NCBI GenBank assembly: GCA_049719515.1
Contig: JBNARJ010000012.1
Coordinates: forward strand, 1 to 64,000
Reading direction: 5' to 3'
Source: Saccharicenans sp049719515
GTDB lineage: Bacteria > Acidobacteriota > Aminicenantia > Aminicenantales > Saccharicenantaceae
DNA length: 64,000 bases
How positions within the stretch are numbered: position 1 is the stretch's first letter; each line of letters begins with the position of its first letter. Made by a program: the position numbers and the translations under genes. Below, piece after piece: positions 41,909 through 50,050 of the stretch. The notes beneath the pieces are model-generated. The model was given only the letters and a program-made list of their open reading frames with translations. It was not told where the DNA came from and did not search any database.

Positions 41909-43032
41909 TTCTGGCGCTCTTTTGCTAAATCTTGGGATAAGGATTTTAGCTTGATTTTTTCTTCTTCCAAAACTGCGGCGGGCAAACGCACGTAGCCGGC
42001 TTTTTCCACCAGGCTCTGGCCTTCCTGCAGACACCACAGTAAAAAAGGCAGGATTAACTGATTGTGAACCGGCCTGGTTATGACCAGGTAAAGGTCTCGG
42101 GCCGGGGGAGAAGGATAAACGCCTGAAGAAATGGCCTGCCTGAGGCTTTCTCTTGTGTGATAAAAATCTTCTTCCCCAGACAGCTGACCGTCTTCGTTCA
42201 GGTCGAGCGGGCCAACCGCCAGGCCAGCGTGCGGCCGACCTGTGGCGGGGTTAAAGGCGAAATTCAGGTTGTTAAAACCCAGGCCCAGCGGGTCGCGGCG
42301 GACGGCTTCGGCCAGCCCGGGGTCGCCGTAAATGGCAATACCTTTCAGGTCTTCCTGGTGTCCGCCGAGAAAGGCGGCCCAGGTTTCGGCCGCACCGCAG
42401 GCGTCGGACCGGGTATAAAGATGGATGGGCGTCTGCCCTTTTTGTCCTACCAGTTCTTCCCAGGTTTTAATTTTACCTTCAATCCAGACTGCTCGGAGAG
42501 CTTTTCGGTCGAGACCTTTTTTCAGTATGAACTTCAAAAAGGGGTTTTTTTCGTTCAGGGTAGCGACCACCGCATCGCGGGCGACGGCCACCGGAAAGGC
42601 TCCGCGGCTTATTTCTTCAGGGTAGACAGCACGCGAGACAAGGGCAATATCTACCAGGCCGGACAGAACATCGGCCATACCCTTGCCTGCCCCGCCGGCC
42701 TGCAGGTCTATTTTTACCCCGGGCTGGAGTTTCTGAAATTCTTCTACCCAGCAAGCGGCTAAGGGGTAAAGAGCCCAGGCGCCAGAAATGCTCAACTGAC
42801 CTTTAAGCTGAGGAAGGGGCCGAGTTAAGAAATTTTTGTCGCTCTGGCTTTGCGCCAGTAGACCAGAGGGTGACAGTAAAAAGCTGCCAGATATAAATAA
42901 TACAAACAGAGCAACGGCCAGCAGCCCTGACCGGCTCAAGACGGATGGCCTTTTCCTTTTAGCCCGTAGCTTAAAAGCATTGACAGAAACCGGTTTGAAA
43001 ATCGGCCTTTTTTGAGTAACAAACAATTTCAC
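41905..43032 (-). CDS. pstS: Phosphate-binding protein PstS-like, first Pst system, with an EF-hand-like loop
   Basis: This exported binding protein has 375 residues with an unusually long basic N-region before the signal helix (LLAVALFVLFISGSFLL). The ligand region starts SISGAWALYPLAACW, and GGAGKGMADVLSG corresponds to the family GGGSGTGI loop. The usual R-x-x-SGT motif is replaced by RSDACGAAET, so anion specificity is less certain than for the second copy. DLNEDGQLSGEE fits an EF-hand calcium loop (D1, N3, D5, G6, E12). GTG start with GAGGAGG upstream. Confidence 0.82.
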   Translation of the reverse strand: MKLFVTQKRPIFKPVSVNAFKLRAKRKRPSVLSRSGLLAVALFVLFISGSFLLSPSGLLAQSQSDKNFLTRPLPQLKGQLSISGAWALYPLAACWVEEFQKLQPGVKIDLQAGGAGKGMADVLSGLVDIALVSRAVYPEEISRGAFPVAVARDAVVATLNEKNPFLKFILKKGLDRKALRAVWIEGKIKTWEELVGQKGQTPIHLYTRSDACGAAETWAAFLGGHQEDLKGIAIYGDPGLAEAVRRDPLGLGFNNLNFAFNPATGRPHAGLAVGPLDLNEDGQLSGEEDFYHTRESLRQAISSGVYPSPPARDLYLVITRPVHNQLILPFLLWCLQEGQSLVEKAGYVRLPAAVLEEEKIKLKSLSQDLAKERQK

Positions 43033-43094
43033 CTTATCTTTCCTCCTCAGCCTTAACCAACTATTTATCTAAAGTTTCATTTACCCAATTGCCC

Positions 43095-44105
43095 TTAAAA
43101 GCCGACCTGAAGCTGAGCCAAGAAAGCGTGGGTATCCCTCTCCAGCTGGCGGTCATGGTATTCATAGTTGACCTGGAATTTTGATTTAGAAGAAACAAAC
43201 CAGTTCAGCCCCGTCGTGTAGATGGTGGTTTTCTGCCCGGGCCGGGACAGGTCCAGATTAACAGAGTCAAGGCGCCCGATTAACTGGACCTTGTCAGGTA
43301 TTAACGTATAACCCAAAAGGGTATACCAGCCCTGTTTTTTCTGCAGGTCATCAGTCGCCCGGATGTATTCCGCCTGAAAAGCAAAGCGCCCGGCGGAGTA
43401 ACTGGCTTCCAGGCCATATTTATTTCTTACTAAATTAGTAGGATTTCCGGGAACGGTCTTTTTGCCCTGATAAAGCGAAAAGCCTAACTTCAGGCCGGGC
43501 CTGGCTTTTAATAACAGCCGGCCGCTGAAATCTTTCCGGTCGTTGTCATCTTTGCGGTTGATGCCTGAGCCGTTAATCAGCCCGAGATAATATTCAAAAA
43601 TCGAATGGCGCCCGAAAAGGACCAGCCCCTGGTCTCGCCCCGTTGCTCCGTTATCCCGGCCAGGGGCAAGCAGGTCAACCGTCTGAGAGCGGTTAATAGT
43701 TAGCAATTCGCCGGCGGAAGTAGTGTTTTCCAGACTGAAAGGCACCAGGAATTGACCGAAACGCAGGTTAAGCTGTTCGCTTATGGGAATTTCGGCCAGG
43801 GCATCCCGCAGAACAGGGGACTTGGCCAAGTCAACCTGAATTTTAAAGCGAAGCCATTTTAAAAGGCTTCCGGACAGGGAGAGCCTGGCCCGGTTGACGG
43901 AAAAAGTGTCGGCTTCGGTGTTTTTACTGCTAAATTGAAGCTGGGTGTAACCGGAAAGCTGGAGTGGGATGGTCGTCTGGATGGCCAAGCTTTCTGCTTT
44001 TTTGCTTTCCCCGTTTACCGCAGTGGCCTGCACTGAGCCCGGGCGCACCAGAATAATCAGCAGCATGACTGAAAGGAAAAGGTTTAACAAAACAGGTCGA
44101 TTCAT
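43095..44105 (-). CDS. OprP/OprO-type phosphate-selective porin
   Basis: This outer-membrane beta-barrel has about 336 residues. A signal peptide (NLFLSVMLLIILVRPGSVQA) is followed by LQLSGYTQLQFSS and NRARLSLSGSLLKWLRFKIQVDL, the usual start of phosphate-selective porins, and LRFGQFLVPFSLENTTS. The protein ends in aromatic QLQVGF, a barrel-assembly signal. The frame is open further upstream, but the ATG at 44105 overlaps the rrf2 stop. Its place between the regulator and pstS suggests it delivers the same solute across the outer membrane. Confidence 0.85.
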   Translation of the reverse strand: MNRPVLLNLFLSVMLLIILVRPGSVQATAVNGESKKAESLAIQTTIPLQLSGYTQLQFSSKNTEADTFSVNRARLSLSGSLLKWLRFKIQVDLAKSPVLRDALAEIPISEQLNLRFGQFLVPFSLENTTSAGELLTINRSQTVDLLAPGRDNGATGRDQGLVLFGRHSIFEYYLGLINGSGINRKDDNDRKDFSGRLLLKARPGLKLGFSLYQGKKTVPGNPTNLVRNKYGLEASYSAGRFAFQAEYIRATDDLQKKQGWYTLLGYTLIPDKVQLIGRLDSVNLDLSRPGQKTTIYTTGLNWFVSSKSKFQVNYEYHDRQLERDTHAFLAQLQVGF

Positions 44106-44551
44106 TTTTTCTTCTCCATGAGGTGTTTTCTGTTTATCAGCTGTTGCCTTTTGAGCACATCTGCAAAAGTGGTTTTTTCTAAGTGTAAGGCCACCAGGTC
44201 GCGGACCTCTTTCCACAGCCAGCGCAGCCCGCATCTTTCTTCAAGCGGACAGGGTTCGTGCTCGATGACGCTCACGCAGTTGATGGGCGCCAGCGGTCCG
44301 TCCATCACCCTGATCACTTCGGCTACCGTAATTTCGGCTGGCGGCCTGGCCAAATAATAACCGCCGTTCGGTCCCTTTTTGCTTTTGACATAACCGGCCC
44401 GACGCAGCAGGAGCAGGATCTGTTCCAAGAAAGGCTGAGGAATGGCCTGGCGCATAGCGATGATTTTAATGGGTACCGGCCCCTGACCGTAACAAGCAGA
44501 CAGCTCGACCATCGCCCGGCTGGCATATTCACCCTTGGTGGAAAGCCTCAA
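44102..44551 (-). CDS. Rrf2-family iron-sulfur transcriptional regulator
   Basis: This 149-residue winged-helix repressor or activator starts RLSTKGEYASRAMVEL and has the wing KSKKGPNGGYYLARPP, both typical of the Rrf2 family. Three cysteines in C-x8-C-x5-C spacing (CVSVIEHEPCPLEERC) match the cluster-binding loop of IscR/NsrR-like members, so it probably senses Fe-S status, iron, NO or redox. TTG start with GGAGG about eight bases upstream. It is the first gene of the porin-Pst operon and probably controls it. Confidence 0.9.
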   Translation of the reverse strand: MRLSTKGEYASRAMVELSACYGQGPVPIKIIAMRQAIPQPFLEQILLLLRRAGYVKSKKGPNGGYYLARPPAEITVAEVIRVMDGPLAPINCVSVIEHEPCPLEERCGLRWLWKEVRDLVALHLEKTTFADVLKRQQLINRKHLMEKKK

Positions 44552-44570
44552 CGGCCTGACCTCCTTAATA

Positions 44571-44589
44571 GTTGATTAATTTTATCGAC
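44571..44589. promoter_or_regulatory. Candidate operator before rrf2
   Basis: GTTGAT (44571-44576) and ATCGAC (44584-44589) form an imperfect inverted repeat with one mismatch and a 7-base spacer, lying at about the transcription start of the rrf2-porin-pst operon. This is where an autoregulatory Rrf2 protein could bind. Confidence 0.3.
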
Positions 44590-44594
44590 AATAT

Positions 44595-44623
44595 CATATA
44601 ATAATTTTAAGGGTGCTTGTCAA
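44595..44623 (-). promoter_or_regulatory. Promoter of the rrf2-porin-pst operon
   Basis: On the reverse strand a perfect TTGACA (44623-44618) and TATATG (44600-44595) are separated by 17 bases. Transcription would start near 44588, about 37 bases before the TTG start codon of rrf2. Confidence 0.6.
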
Positions 44624-44639
44624 CAAGTTTTTTGCGGGC

Positions 44640-45391
44640 GGCGGCCAGAAATTCAGACTGGTCTGGACCGCCCGGACGACAGATAAATTTAAGATAATTT
44701 TTTTCTTGTCTGAATACATTTCGAAGACAGAAGATTTTTTGACCGGCTAAATATCATTTAAGGTTCGACACGGTATTTTCCGGGGGAAAAGAAGAAAAGA
44801 AAATTGAGGAAAAGCTGAAACGGCCTCCCCGGCCGTACCGGCTCCGGTCTCTCACCGAGGAAGTCCATCTGTCGAGCACCATATCAAATAGATATTTGAA
44901 CGCCCCGCTCAACCACACTCCTTGTGGCTCTCAACATAACTCAAAGAAATACCAGATAACCTTCAGTTGATTAAAAAAATTTTATTTTCGTTGAGACCAT
45001 AATTCGACCAGAAACGTCATTCAGGGTGGCAATAAAAGCGGTCAGGTTCCACTGGTAATGACCGCCCTGCCCGCATTTCCTGTTTTTCGAGGAAATATGC
45101 TTAAGCAACAGAGGCCCTAACTTTAACCGGCGTTTTTATAAAGATTAAAATAAAAAAATTAGATATTGCTTAGAAATTGGTTGCTTTATTTGCCGGTTGA
45201 ATGTTTATGTCGATGTATTAGAATTGTAGAAGCAGGGTAGCGTTTAGAAGGTTTGCCTAAAAAACGGTGTTTGGCTTTCGGCCCGGGCCAGCTTCCGGGC
45301 GAAACTGGTGGAAAATTTTTATAAGAAATTTTATTATTAAGTTATAAAATAAACTTTGGTTTCGAATTTTCAGGTCAGACCGGAGGGCAAA
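44640..45391. other. Gene-free 750-base region with several stem-loops
   Basis: No convincing coding frame exists on either strand. Perfect stems lie in sequence: ACGGCC/GGCCGT (44820-44836), ACCGG/CCGGT (44837-44848), TCAAAT/ATTTGA (44884-44899), CCACA/TGTGG (44913-44927), GCGGTCA/TGACCGC (45038-45065) enclosed by CAGG/CCTG (45022-45025 with 45066-45069), and TTTCCT/AGGAAA (45076-45095). The right end should hold the promoter of the DUF1573 gene, but no clear -35/-10 pair was seen. It could be an unrecognised RNA gene, a decayed gene or intergenic repeats. Confidence 0.4.
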
Positions 45392-46174
45392 ATGAAGAAA
45401 AGAAACTGGGCTGGCACGGCTTTGATGATTTTGCTTTTTTGCAGCCATTCTTTTTTACTGGCTCAGGTCAAAGCGCCCAGGGTGGTGTTTAAGGAAAAAG
45501 AATGGGATTTTGGCCGGATAAAACAGGGAGAGGTAGTGACCCATGAATTTATTTTCCGCAACGAAGGCACGGCGCCTTTGAAAATAACGCGCGTGACTAC
45601 TTCATGCGGTTGCACGGCGGCTCTGGTTTCGGCAAATGAAGTGGCTCCGGGGCAGGAAGGCCGTCTTAAAGTCACCTTTGACTCGCGAGGCTATTACGAC
45701 AAAGTCATAAAATATGTTTATTTCGAATCCAACGACCCGGAAAAGCCAAGAATTGAGCTGACCATTACTACCATAGTGGAGACAGGGCCGGCCCCGCGGG
45801 TGGAGCTGGACCGTTATAATGTCGATTTGGGCATAGCGCTTGAAGGAGAAGAGGCTTCGGCCGTCATCGGCCTGAAGAATGTGGGCCAGCTCGAACTGAA
45901 GATAGAGACCGAAATGTCTGATACTTCTTTTTACGTCAACGGCAAAAAAATCACTTTCCCCTACCGGGTGCCGGCGGGCAAAGCGGTTGAACTGGAAGTA
46001 CGTTTTCCGGGCAAAGCCGGTCGCCTTGGTTTATTGAGAGATTACGTGCTTCTTAAAACCAACGACCCGATGCGCTCCACGCTTTCTATATTTGTCACCA
46101 GGTATGTGGTGACCAAGGATGAGTTAAAAAAACTTTTTGAAAAATATGGCCAAGAGCTTGGGATAAAACGATGA
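45392..46174 (+). CDS. Exported DUF1573 (ASPM-SPD-2-Hydin-like) protein
   Basis: About 260 residues. A signal peptide (NWAGTALMILLFCSHSFLLAQ) is followed by a DUF1573 domain (about 30-130: EKEWDFGRIKQGEVVTHEF, RVTTSCGCTAAL, VTFDSRGYYDKV) and a second immunoglobulin-like repeat (about 140-245). The CGC motif with one more cysteine-poor surround is typical. Such proteins are periplasmic or surface-exposed beta-sandwiches of unknown role. GGAGGG precedes the ATG at 45392, preferred to an in-frame start 12 codons upstream. Confidence 0.85.
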   Translation: MKKRNWAGTALMILLFCSHSFLLAQVKAPRVVFKEKEWDFGRIKQGEVVTHEFIFRNEGTAPLKITRVTTSCGCTAALVSANEVAPGQEGRLKVTFDSRGYYDKVIKYVYFESNDPEKPRIELTITTIVETGPAPRVELDRYNVDLGIALEGEEASAVIGLKNVGQLELKIETEMSDTSFYVNGKKITFPYRVPAGKAVELEVRFPGKAGRLGLLRDYVLLKTNDPMRSTLSIFVTRYVVTKDELKKLFEKYGQELGIKR

Positions 46175-46193
46175 GCCAAAATAGGGCCAAAAC

Positions 46194-46226
46194 AATCTCA
46201 TGAAACAGCAATAATCTCATGAAACA
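46194..46226 (+). repeat. 14-base direct repeat that duplicates a start region
   Basis: AATCTCATGAAACA occurs at 46194-46207 and again at 46213-46226, 19 bases apart. The second copy supplies the ATG of the DUF167 gene. The first copy starts a five-codon frame (MKQQ then stop) that ends just before it. Confidence 0.7.
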
Positions 46227-46473
46227 ACCCGAGCCGGTGAAAAGATTACTGAACGTAAAGGTGCAGCCCAAGGCCTCGCGGCAGCAGCTGGTGCAAACAG
46301 CCGAAAATGAATTTAAAGCCTGGTTGACCTCACCACCAGAAAAAGGCAAAGCCAATGCCGAGCTGCTGGAGCTTCTGGCCGATTATCTGAACCTTCCCGT
46401 TTCGCACCTGCGGCTGGTGCGGGGTGAAACCTCAAGGATAAAGGTGGTGGAAGTGGTTGGGCGGCCGAAATAA
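46219..46473 (+). CDS. DUF167/YggU-family protein (UPF0235)
   Basis: This 84-residue protein matches the small DUF167 family: LNVKVQPKASRQQLVQ, AWLTSPPEKGKANAELLELLADYL and LRLVRGETSRIKVVEV. The family is widespread and its function is unknown. Its ATG lies in the second copy of a direct repeat, and no clear ribosome site precedes it. It follows the DUF1573 gene by 44 bases. Confidence 0.92.
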   Translation: MKQPEPVKRLLNVKVQPKASRQQLVQTAENEFKAWLTSPPEKGKANAELLELLADYLNLPVSHLRLVRGETSRIKVVEVVGRPK

Positions 46474-46514
46474 ATCTGCCGGGCGAAAGAAAAATCCAAA
46501 TATTTCAGTGAGAA

Positions 46515-46555
46515 GTGTGAGCCGGCTCTCTTTTTTATCAAAGCCGGGCTCCCAC
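46515..46555 (+). terminator. Strong stem-loop after the DUF167 gene
   Basis: The left arm GTGTGAGCCGGCT (46515-46527) pairs with AGCCGGGCTCCCAC (46542-46555) with one mismatch and one bulge, around a T-rich loop. There is no T run after it, so it may be a rho-independent terminator of imperfect form or an mRNA-stabilising hairpin. Confidence 0.4.
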
Positions 46556-46558
46556 TGC

Positions 46559-46587
46559 TTGAGAGCTTGCTGAATTATGGTTAAAAT
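46559..46587 (+). promoter_or_regulatory. Promoter of the nucleoside transporter gene
   Basis: TTGAGA (46559-46564) and TAAAAT (46582-46587) are separated by 17 bases. The predicted start is near 46594, about 28 bases before the ATG. Confidence 0.5.
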
Positions 46588-46621
46588 CGGATAAATAATA
46601 ATTATTTAAACGGGGAAAAAT

Positions 46622-47932
46622 ATGAGCTGGTTGAATGCCATAAGCTTTCTGGGGATATTTCTGCTGGCCTCAGCCGCCTGGCTTTTTTCCAGCCAGAAAA
46701 GAGTTATAAACTGGAAAGTGGTCATCTGGGGAGTGGGGCTTCAATTAGGTTTTGCCTTCTTTATCTTCAGGGTTCCGGCCGGGGTTAAGTTTTTCTTGGC
46801 CATGAATGAGCTTGTGGTCAGCATACTAAATTCAGCCACAGCGGGCATTAAATTTCTGTTTGGCCGTTTAGCTATTCCGCCAGGTGCGGTTGGAGAAGGG
46901 GGAGAGACCTCTCTCGGTTTTATCCTGGCGGTGCAAAGCCTGCCCACGGTGGTGTTTTTCTCCGCCCTGGTGGGCATGCTTTATTATCTTAAAGTTATGC
47001 CCTTCCTCATCCGGCTTTTTGCCAGGATTTTTACCCGTTTGATGAAGGTCAGCGGCGCAGAAGCGCTGTGCGTTTCGAGCAATATTTTTGTCGGTGTGGA
47101 ATCTTCCGTGGTGGTCAGGCCTTATCTTTACCAGATGACCATCTCGGAGCTCGGGACTATTCTGACGGCCGGAATGGCCACCATCGCTTCCTCGGTCCTT
47201 TCAGTCTATGTTATGGTTCTCAAAGAAGCATTGCCAACCATTGCCGGTCATTTGGTCTCTGCCTCGCTTCTCTCGGCACCGGCAGCCCTGCTGACCTCTA
47301 AGCTGATTTTCCCCGAAACAGAAAAGCCGCTGACCCTCGGGCTGGAGGTGAAGCCTTATTATGAAAAAGAAGATAACCTGATTATGGCCATAATTAACGG
47401 GGCCAATGCCGGCCTCAAGCTCCTGGGCGGCATCATTGCCCTGCTGCTGGCTTTCCTGGGGTTGATGGCTCTTCTGGACTTTTTTCTTGGCTGGGGCGGC
47501 GGTCATCTCAACCGTTGGCTGGGGCTTTCCTTCAACTGGAAAATAGCGAACATCCTGAGTTATGTTTTTTTACCTTTTACCCTGGTCATGGGAGTGCACC
47601 CCCATGATGCCCTCACGGTGGCCAGGCTGCTGGGCGAACGGGTTGTGGCCACAGAGCTGGTCAGCTACCAGCACCTGGCCGACCTGATAAAAGCCGGAGC
47701 TTTTATCGACCCCCGCTCGCCGGTCATTGCTTCTTATGCCCTGTGCGGCTTTGCCCACGTAGCTTCCCTGGCCATTTTTGTAGGCGGCATTGGCGCGCTG
47801 GCTCCGGGCAGGCTCAAAGACCTGTCACGTATTGGCCTGAAAGCTCTGGTGGCGGCCACCATAGCCTGCCTTATTACCGGTGCGGTAGCCGGACTTTTTG
47901 CCGCCGGCTCGACCGTGCTTTTCGGACCTTGA
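46622..47932 (+). CDS. Concentrative nucleoside transporter (CNT/NupC family)
   Basis: This 436-residue inner-membrane protein has about ten membrane segments and imports nucleosides with H+ or Na+. The family core is visible: FILAVQSLPTVVFFSALVGM, MKVSGAEALCVSSNIFVG, GVESSVVVRPYL and the gating region LTAGMATIASSVLSVYV. The C-terminal half has ALCGFAHVASLAIFVGGI, which resembles the conserved sodium-site and transport-domain region of CNT proteins. It is transcribed from its own promoter. Confidence 0.92.
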   Translation: MSWLNAISFLGIFLLASAAWLFSSQKRVINWKVVIWGVGLQLGFAFFIFRVPAGVKFFLAMNELVVSILNSATAGIKFLFGRLAIPPGAVGEGGETSLGFILAVQSLPTVVFFSALVGMLYYLKVMPFLIRLFARIFTRLMKVSGAEALCVSSNIFVGVESSVVVRPYLYQMTISELGTILTAGMATIASSVLSVYVMVLKEALPTIAGHLVSASLLSAPAALLTSKLIFPETEKPLTLGLEVKPYYEKEDNLIMAIINGANAGLKLLGGIIALLLAFLGLMALLDFFLGWGGGHLNRWLGLSFNWKIANILSYVFLPFTLVMGVHPHDALTVARLLGERVVATELVSYQHLADLIKAGAFIDPRSPVIASYALCGFAHVASLAIFVGGIGALAPGRLKDLSRIGLKALVAATIACLITGAVAGLFAAGSTVLFGP

Positions 47933-48071
47933 GCACTTATAAAAGACAAATTTCAAGCTGAGAAATTCAAGGATAGCCGCTCGTCTTATATTTTGTCTGA
48001 AGTAAAAAAAGGTTGTCCGGGGCTGACGAGGATGTGATAGAATAAAAGAAAATCGAGAAGGAGAAGGGAAC

Positions 48072-48947
48072 ATGAAAAATCAAATTAAAAACATCCTCTG
48101 GGCAACGGACTTTTCCGGTGAATCTTTAACTGCTCTGAGTTATGCCAAGTATCTGGCCGATAAATTTAATGCTTCCATCACGGCTCTGCACGTCGTGCCG
48201 GATTTTGCTCCGGCCCTTTATGAAACGCGGGGCGTGCTGGTGGCGGAGCTGGTTGAAAAGCAGGAAGAAAGCAAAATAAAAGCCGGAAAGAAGCTGGAAA
48301 AAATTCAGGAGAAAGCGGGATTAAGCTTCGCCAAGATTTTAGTGGAGACCGGCTCGCCGGGGAAAAAGGTTGCTGAAATGGCCGAAAAGGAAAAATGTCA
48401 GTTAATCGCCATCGGCCGCAAGGGTATGTCAGCCCTGGAGAAAATTTTGCTCGGCAGTGTGGCCAGCCGCATACTCCGGCATTCGAAAGTGCCGGTCCTG
48501 GTTACTCCCAGAATGAGGAAATCGCCAGAAATTAACAACATCCTGGTGCCCACCGATTTTTCTGGCAGAGAAGAGAAAGAAAGAGACTATGCCTGGATGA
48601 TGGCCTCGGCTCTTCAGGCTAATTTGACCTTGATATATATTCTGGAACTGTACGATTTCAAATTTTCCCCAGATGAAATAAAAAAAATGATGGACCAGGC
48701 TCTGGAAAGGTTAAAAAACCGCAAGAAGCGCCGGCAGGAATTTGAAGTCAAGGAAGTGGTGGTCCGCGACCTGAATGCCGCTGCCGGAATTGTGACCTAT
48801 GCGGCCAGGCATAAAATGGACCTTATCTTGATGTCCACCTGTGTTTCTCCCATTGAGAGGTTTTTCCTCGGCAGCACAACTGAAAAAGTGATATCCTACG
48901 CCACCGTTCCCGTGTTAGCTTTGCCTTCGGTTTACTGTGAGAAGTGA
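48072..48947 (+). CDS. Tandem universal stress protein (UspA family)
   Basis: This 291-residue cytosolic protein has two Usp domains. The first (about 1-150) has the ATP-binding motif GRKGMSALEKILLGSVASRI (G-x2-G-x9-G-S). The second (about 155-290) has STCVSPIERFFLGSTTEKV, in which the first glycines are missing, so only the first domain is expected to bind ATP. Such proteins accumulate under starvation or stress. GAGAAGGAGAAGGG precedes the ATG. Its stop overlaps the dprA start (GTGA). Confidence 0.9.
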   Translation: MKNQIKNILWATDFSGESLTALSYAKYLADKFNASITALHVVPDFAPALYETRGVLVAELVEKQEESKIKAGKKLEKIQEKAGLSFAKILVETGSPGKKVAEMAEKEKCQLIAIGRKGMSALEKILLGSVASRILRHSKVPVLVTPRMRKSPEINNILVPTDFSGREEKERDYAWMMASALQANLTLIYILELYDFKFSPDEIKKMMDQALERLKNRKKRRQEFEVKEVVVRDLNAAAGIVTYAARHKMDLILMSTCVSPIERFFLGSTTEKVISYATVPVLALPSVYCEK

Positions 48948-50047
48948 AGGAAGAAAACAGAAAGCTTTTATGCTTAGCGCTTAATTTTCTGGTGACAGAA
49001 GGGCTGGTTTCCGGCAGAAAAGCTCTGACTATTTTTGACGAACCGGAGAAGCTGTTCCAGCCGGGGGAAAGCTGGCTTGGTGCTCTTAACCTCAGCCAGA
49101 GAGCAAAGGAAAGTATATTATCGGGCCAGCTCCGAAGCCGGGCCCTCCGGGAACTTGAGAAGGCAGAGAAAAAAGAGTATACTCTTTTAACTATAGGTGA
49201 CCCCGGTTACCCTGAGGCTCTTCGCCAAACCCTTGAACCACCACTTGTTCTTTACGTTAAAGGCCAGCCTGATGTGCTGAGCTGGGCAGCGGTGGCCGTC
49301 GTGGGTTCAAGGCGCCCATCGGGATACGGACGTCTGATGGCCGAAAAGCTGGCTGAAGAGCTGGCCGCCGCCGGGCTGGTAGTGGTCAGCGGGCTGGCCA
49401 GAGGCATAGATACCTGCGCCCATCGGGGAGCCCTCAGAAGCGGTCGGACGCTTGCCGTCCTGGGTTCTGGGCTGGAAGTTATTTACCCAAGGGAAAATAA
49501 GATGCTGGCTGAAAAAATTGCCGAAAAAGGAGCGGTAGTTAGCGAATTTCCGCTGGATTCCGGCCCGGCCCGCTTCCATTTTCCGCTGCGCAACCGCATC
49601 ATAAGCGGCCTCTCGCTGGGCTGCCTGGTGGTTGAAGCCAGCCGCCGGAGCGGTGCTCTGATTACGGCCAGGCTGGCCCTTGATGAGGGACGGGAAGTTA
49701 TGGCCCTGCCGGGACCGGTGACCTCAGACCTCAGCGGAGGCACCAATTTTCTGATTAAAAACGGGGCAAAATTGGTTGAAACAGCCTTTGATGTTATTAC
49801 AGAATTGCCTTCTCCCTGGAAGGAGGCAGCTTTTGGTCTTCTTCAGGCCAGAACTCAACAAAAAATCGAACTGCAGGGCCAGGAGAAAGCAGTTTACGAA
49901 GCACTGCCAGACAATTCGGTTATCCATATAGATGAACTATCTGATAGAATTCAGATGCCCGTGGCCGAGCTTTTAACTGTCCTGCTGGCTCTGGAAATGA
50001 AAGAGCTGGTGGTGCAGGAAGCCGGGAGAATGTTTCGCAGGAGATGA
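48944..50047 (+). CDS. dprA: DNA processing protein DprA
   Basis: This 367-residue protein loads RecA onto incoming single-stranded DNA in transformation. The Rossmann core is clear: AVVGSRRPSGYGRLMAE, VVSGLARGIDTCAHRGAL, TLAVLGSGLEVIYPREN, and SGALITARLALDEGREVMALPG. An N-terminal helix-hairpin-helix or SAM-like region and a C-terminal winged-helix region (about 300-365) frame it. GTG start inside the Usp stop. Competence genes are widespread and do not prove transformation. Confidence 0.94.
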   Translation: MKEENRKLLCLALNFLVTEGLVSGRKALTIFDEPEKLFQPGESWLGALNLSQRAKESILSGQLRSRALRELEKAEKKEYTLLTIGDPGYPEALRQTLEPPLVLYVKGQPDVLSWAAVAVVGSRRPSGYGRLMAEKLAEELAAAGLVVVSGLARGIDTCAHRGALRSGRTLAVLGSGLEVIYPRENKMLAEKIAEKGAVVSEFPLDSGPARFHFPLRNRIISGLSLGCLVVEASRRSGALITARLALDEGREVMALPGPVTSDLSGGTNFLIKNGAKLVETAFDVITELPSPWKEAAFGLLQARTQQKIELQGQEKAVYEALPDNSVIHIDELSDRIQMPVAELLTVLLALEMKELVVQEAGRMFRRR

Positions 50048-50050
50048 GAA

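Noticed and set aside
44820..44880. Group II intron remnant on the reverse strand
   Set aside because: A GAGCCGGTACGG segment loosely resembles intron domain V, but the hairpin geometry is wrong and no reverse transcriptase remains nearby.
44815..45105. RNase P RNA or tmRNA
   Set aside because: A GAGGAAGTCC segment resembles RNase P, but the other conserved blocks (such as ACAGAA with GGCTTA) are missing, and there is no tRNA-like end for tmRNA.
45257..45448. 63-residue reverse frame
   Set aside because: It overlaps the start and ribosome site of the DUF1573 gene and has no family resemblance.
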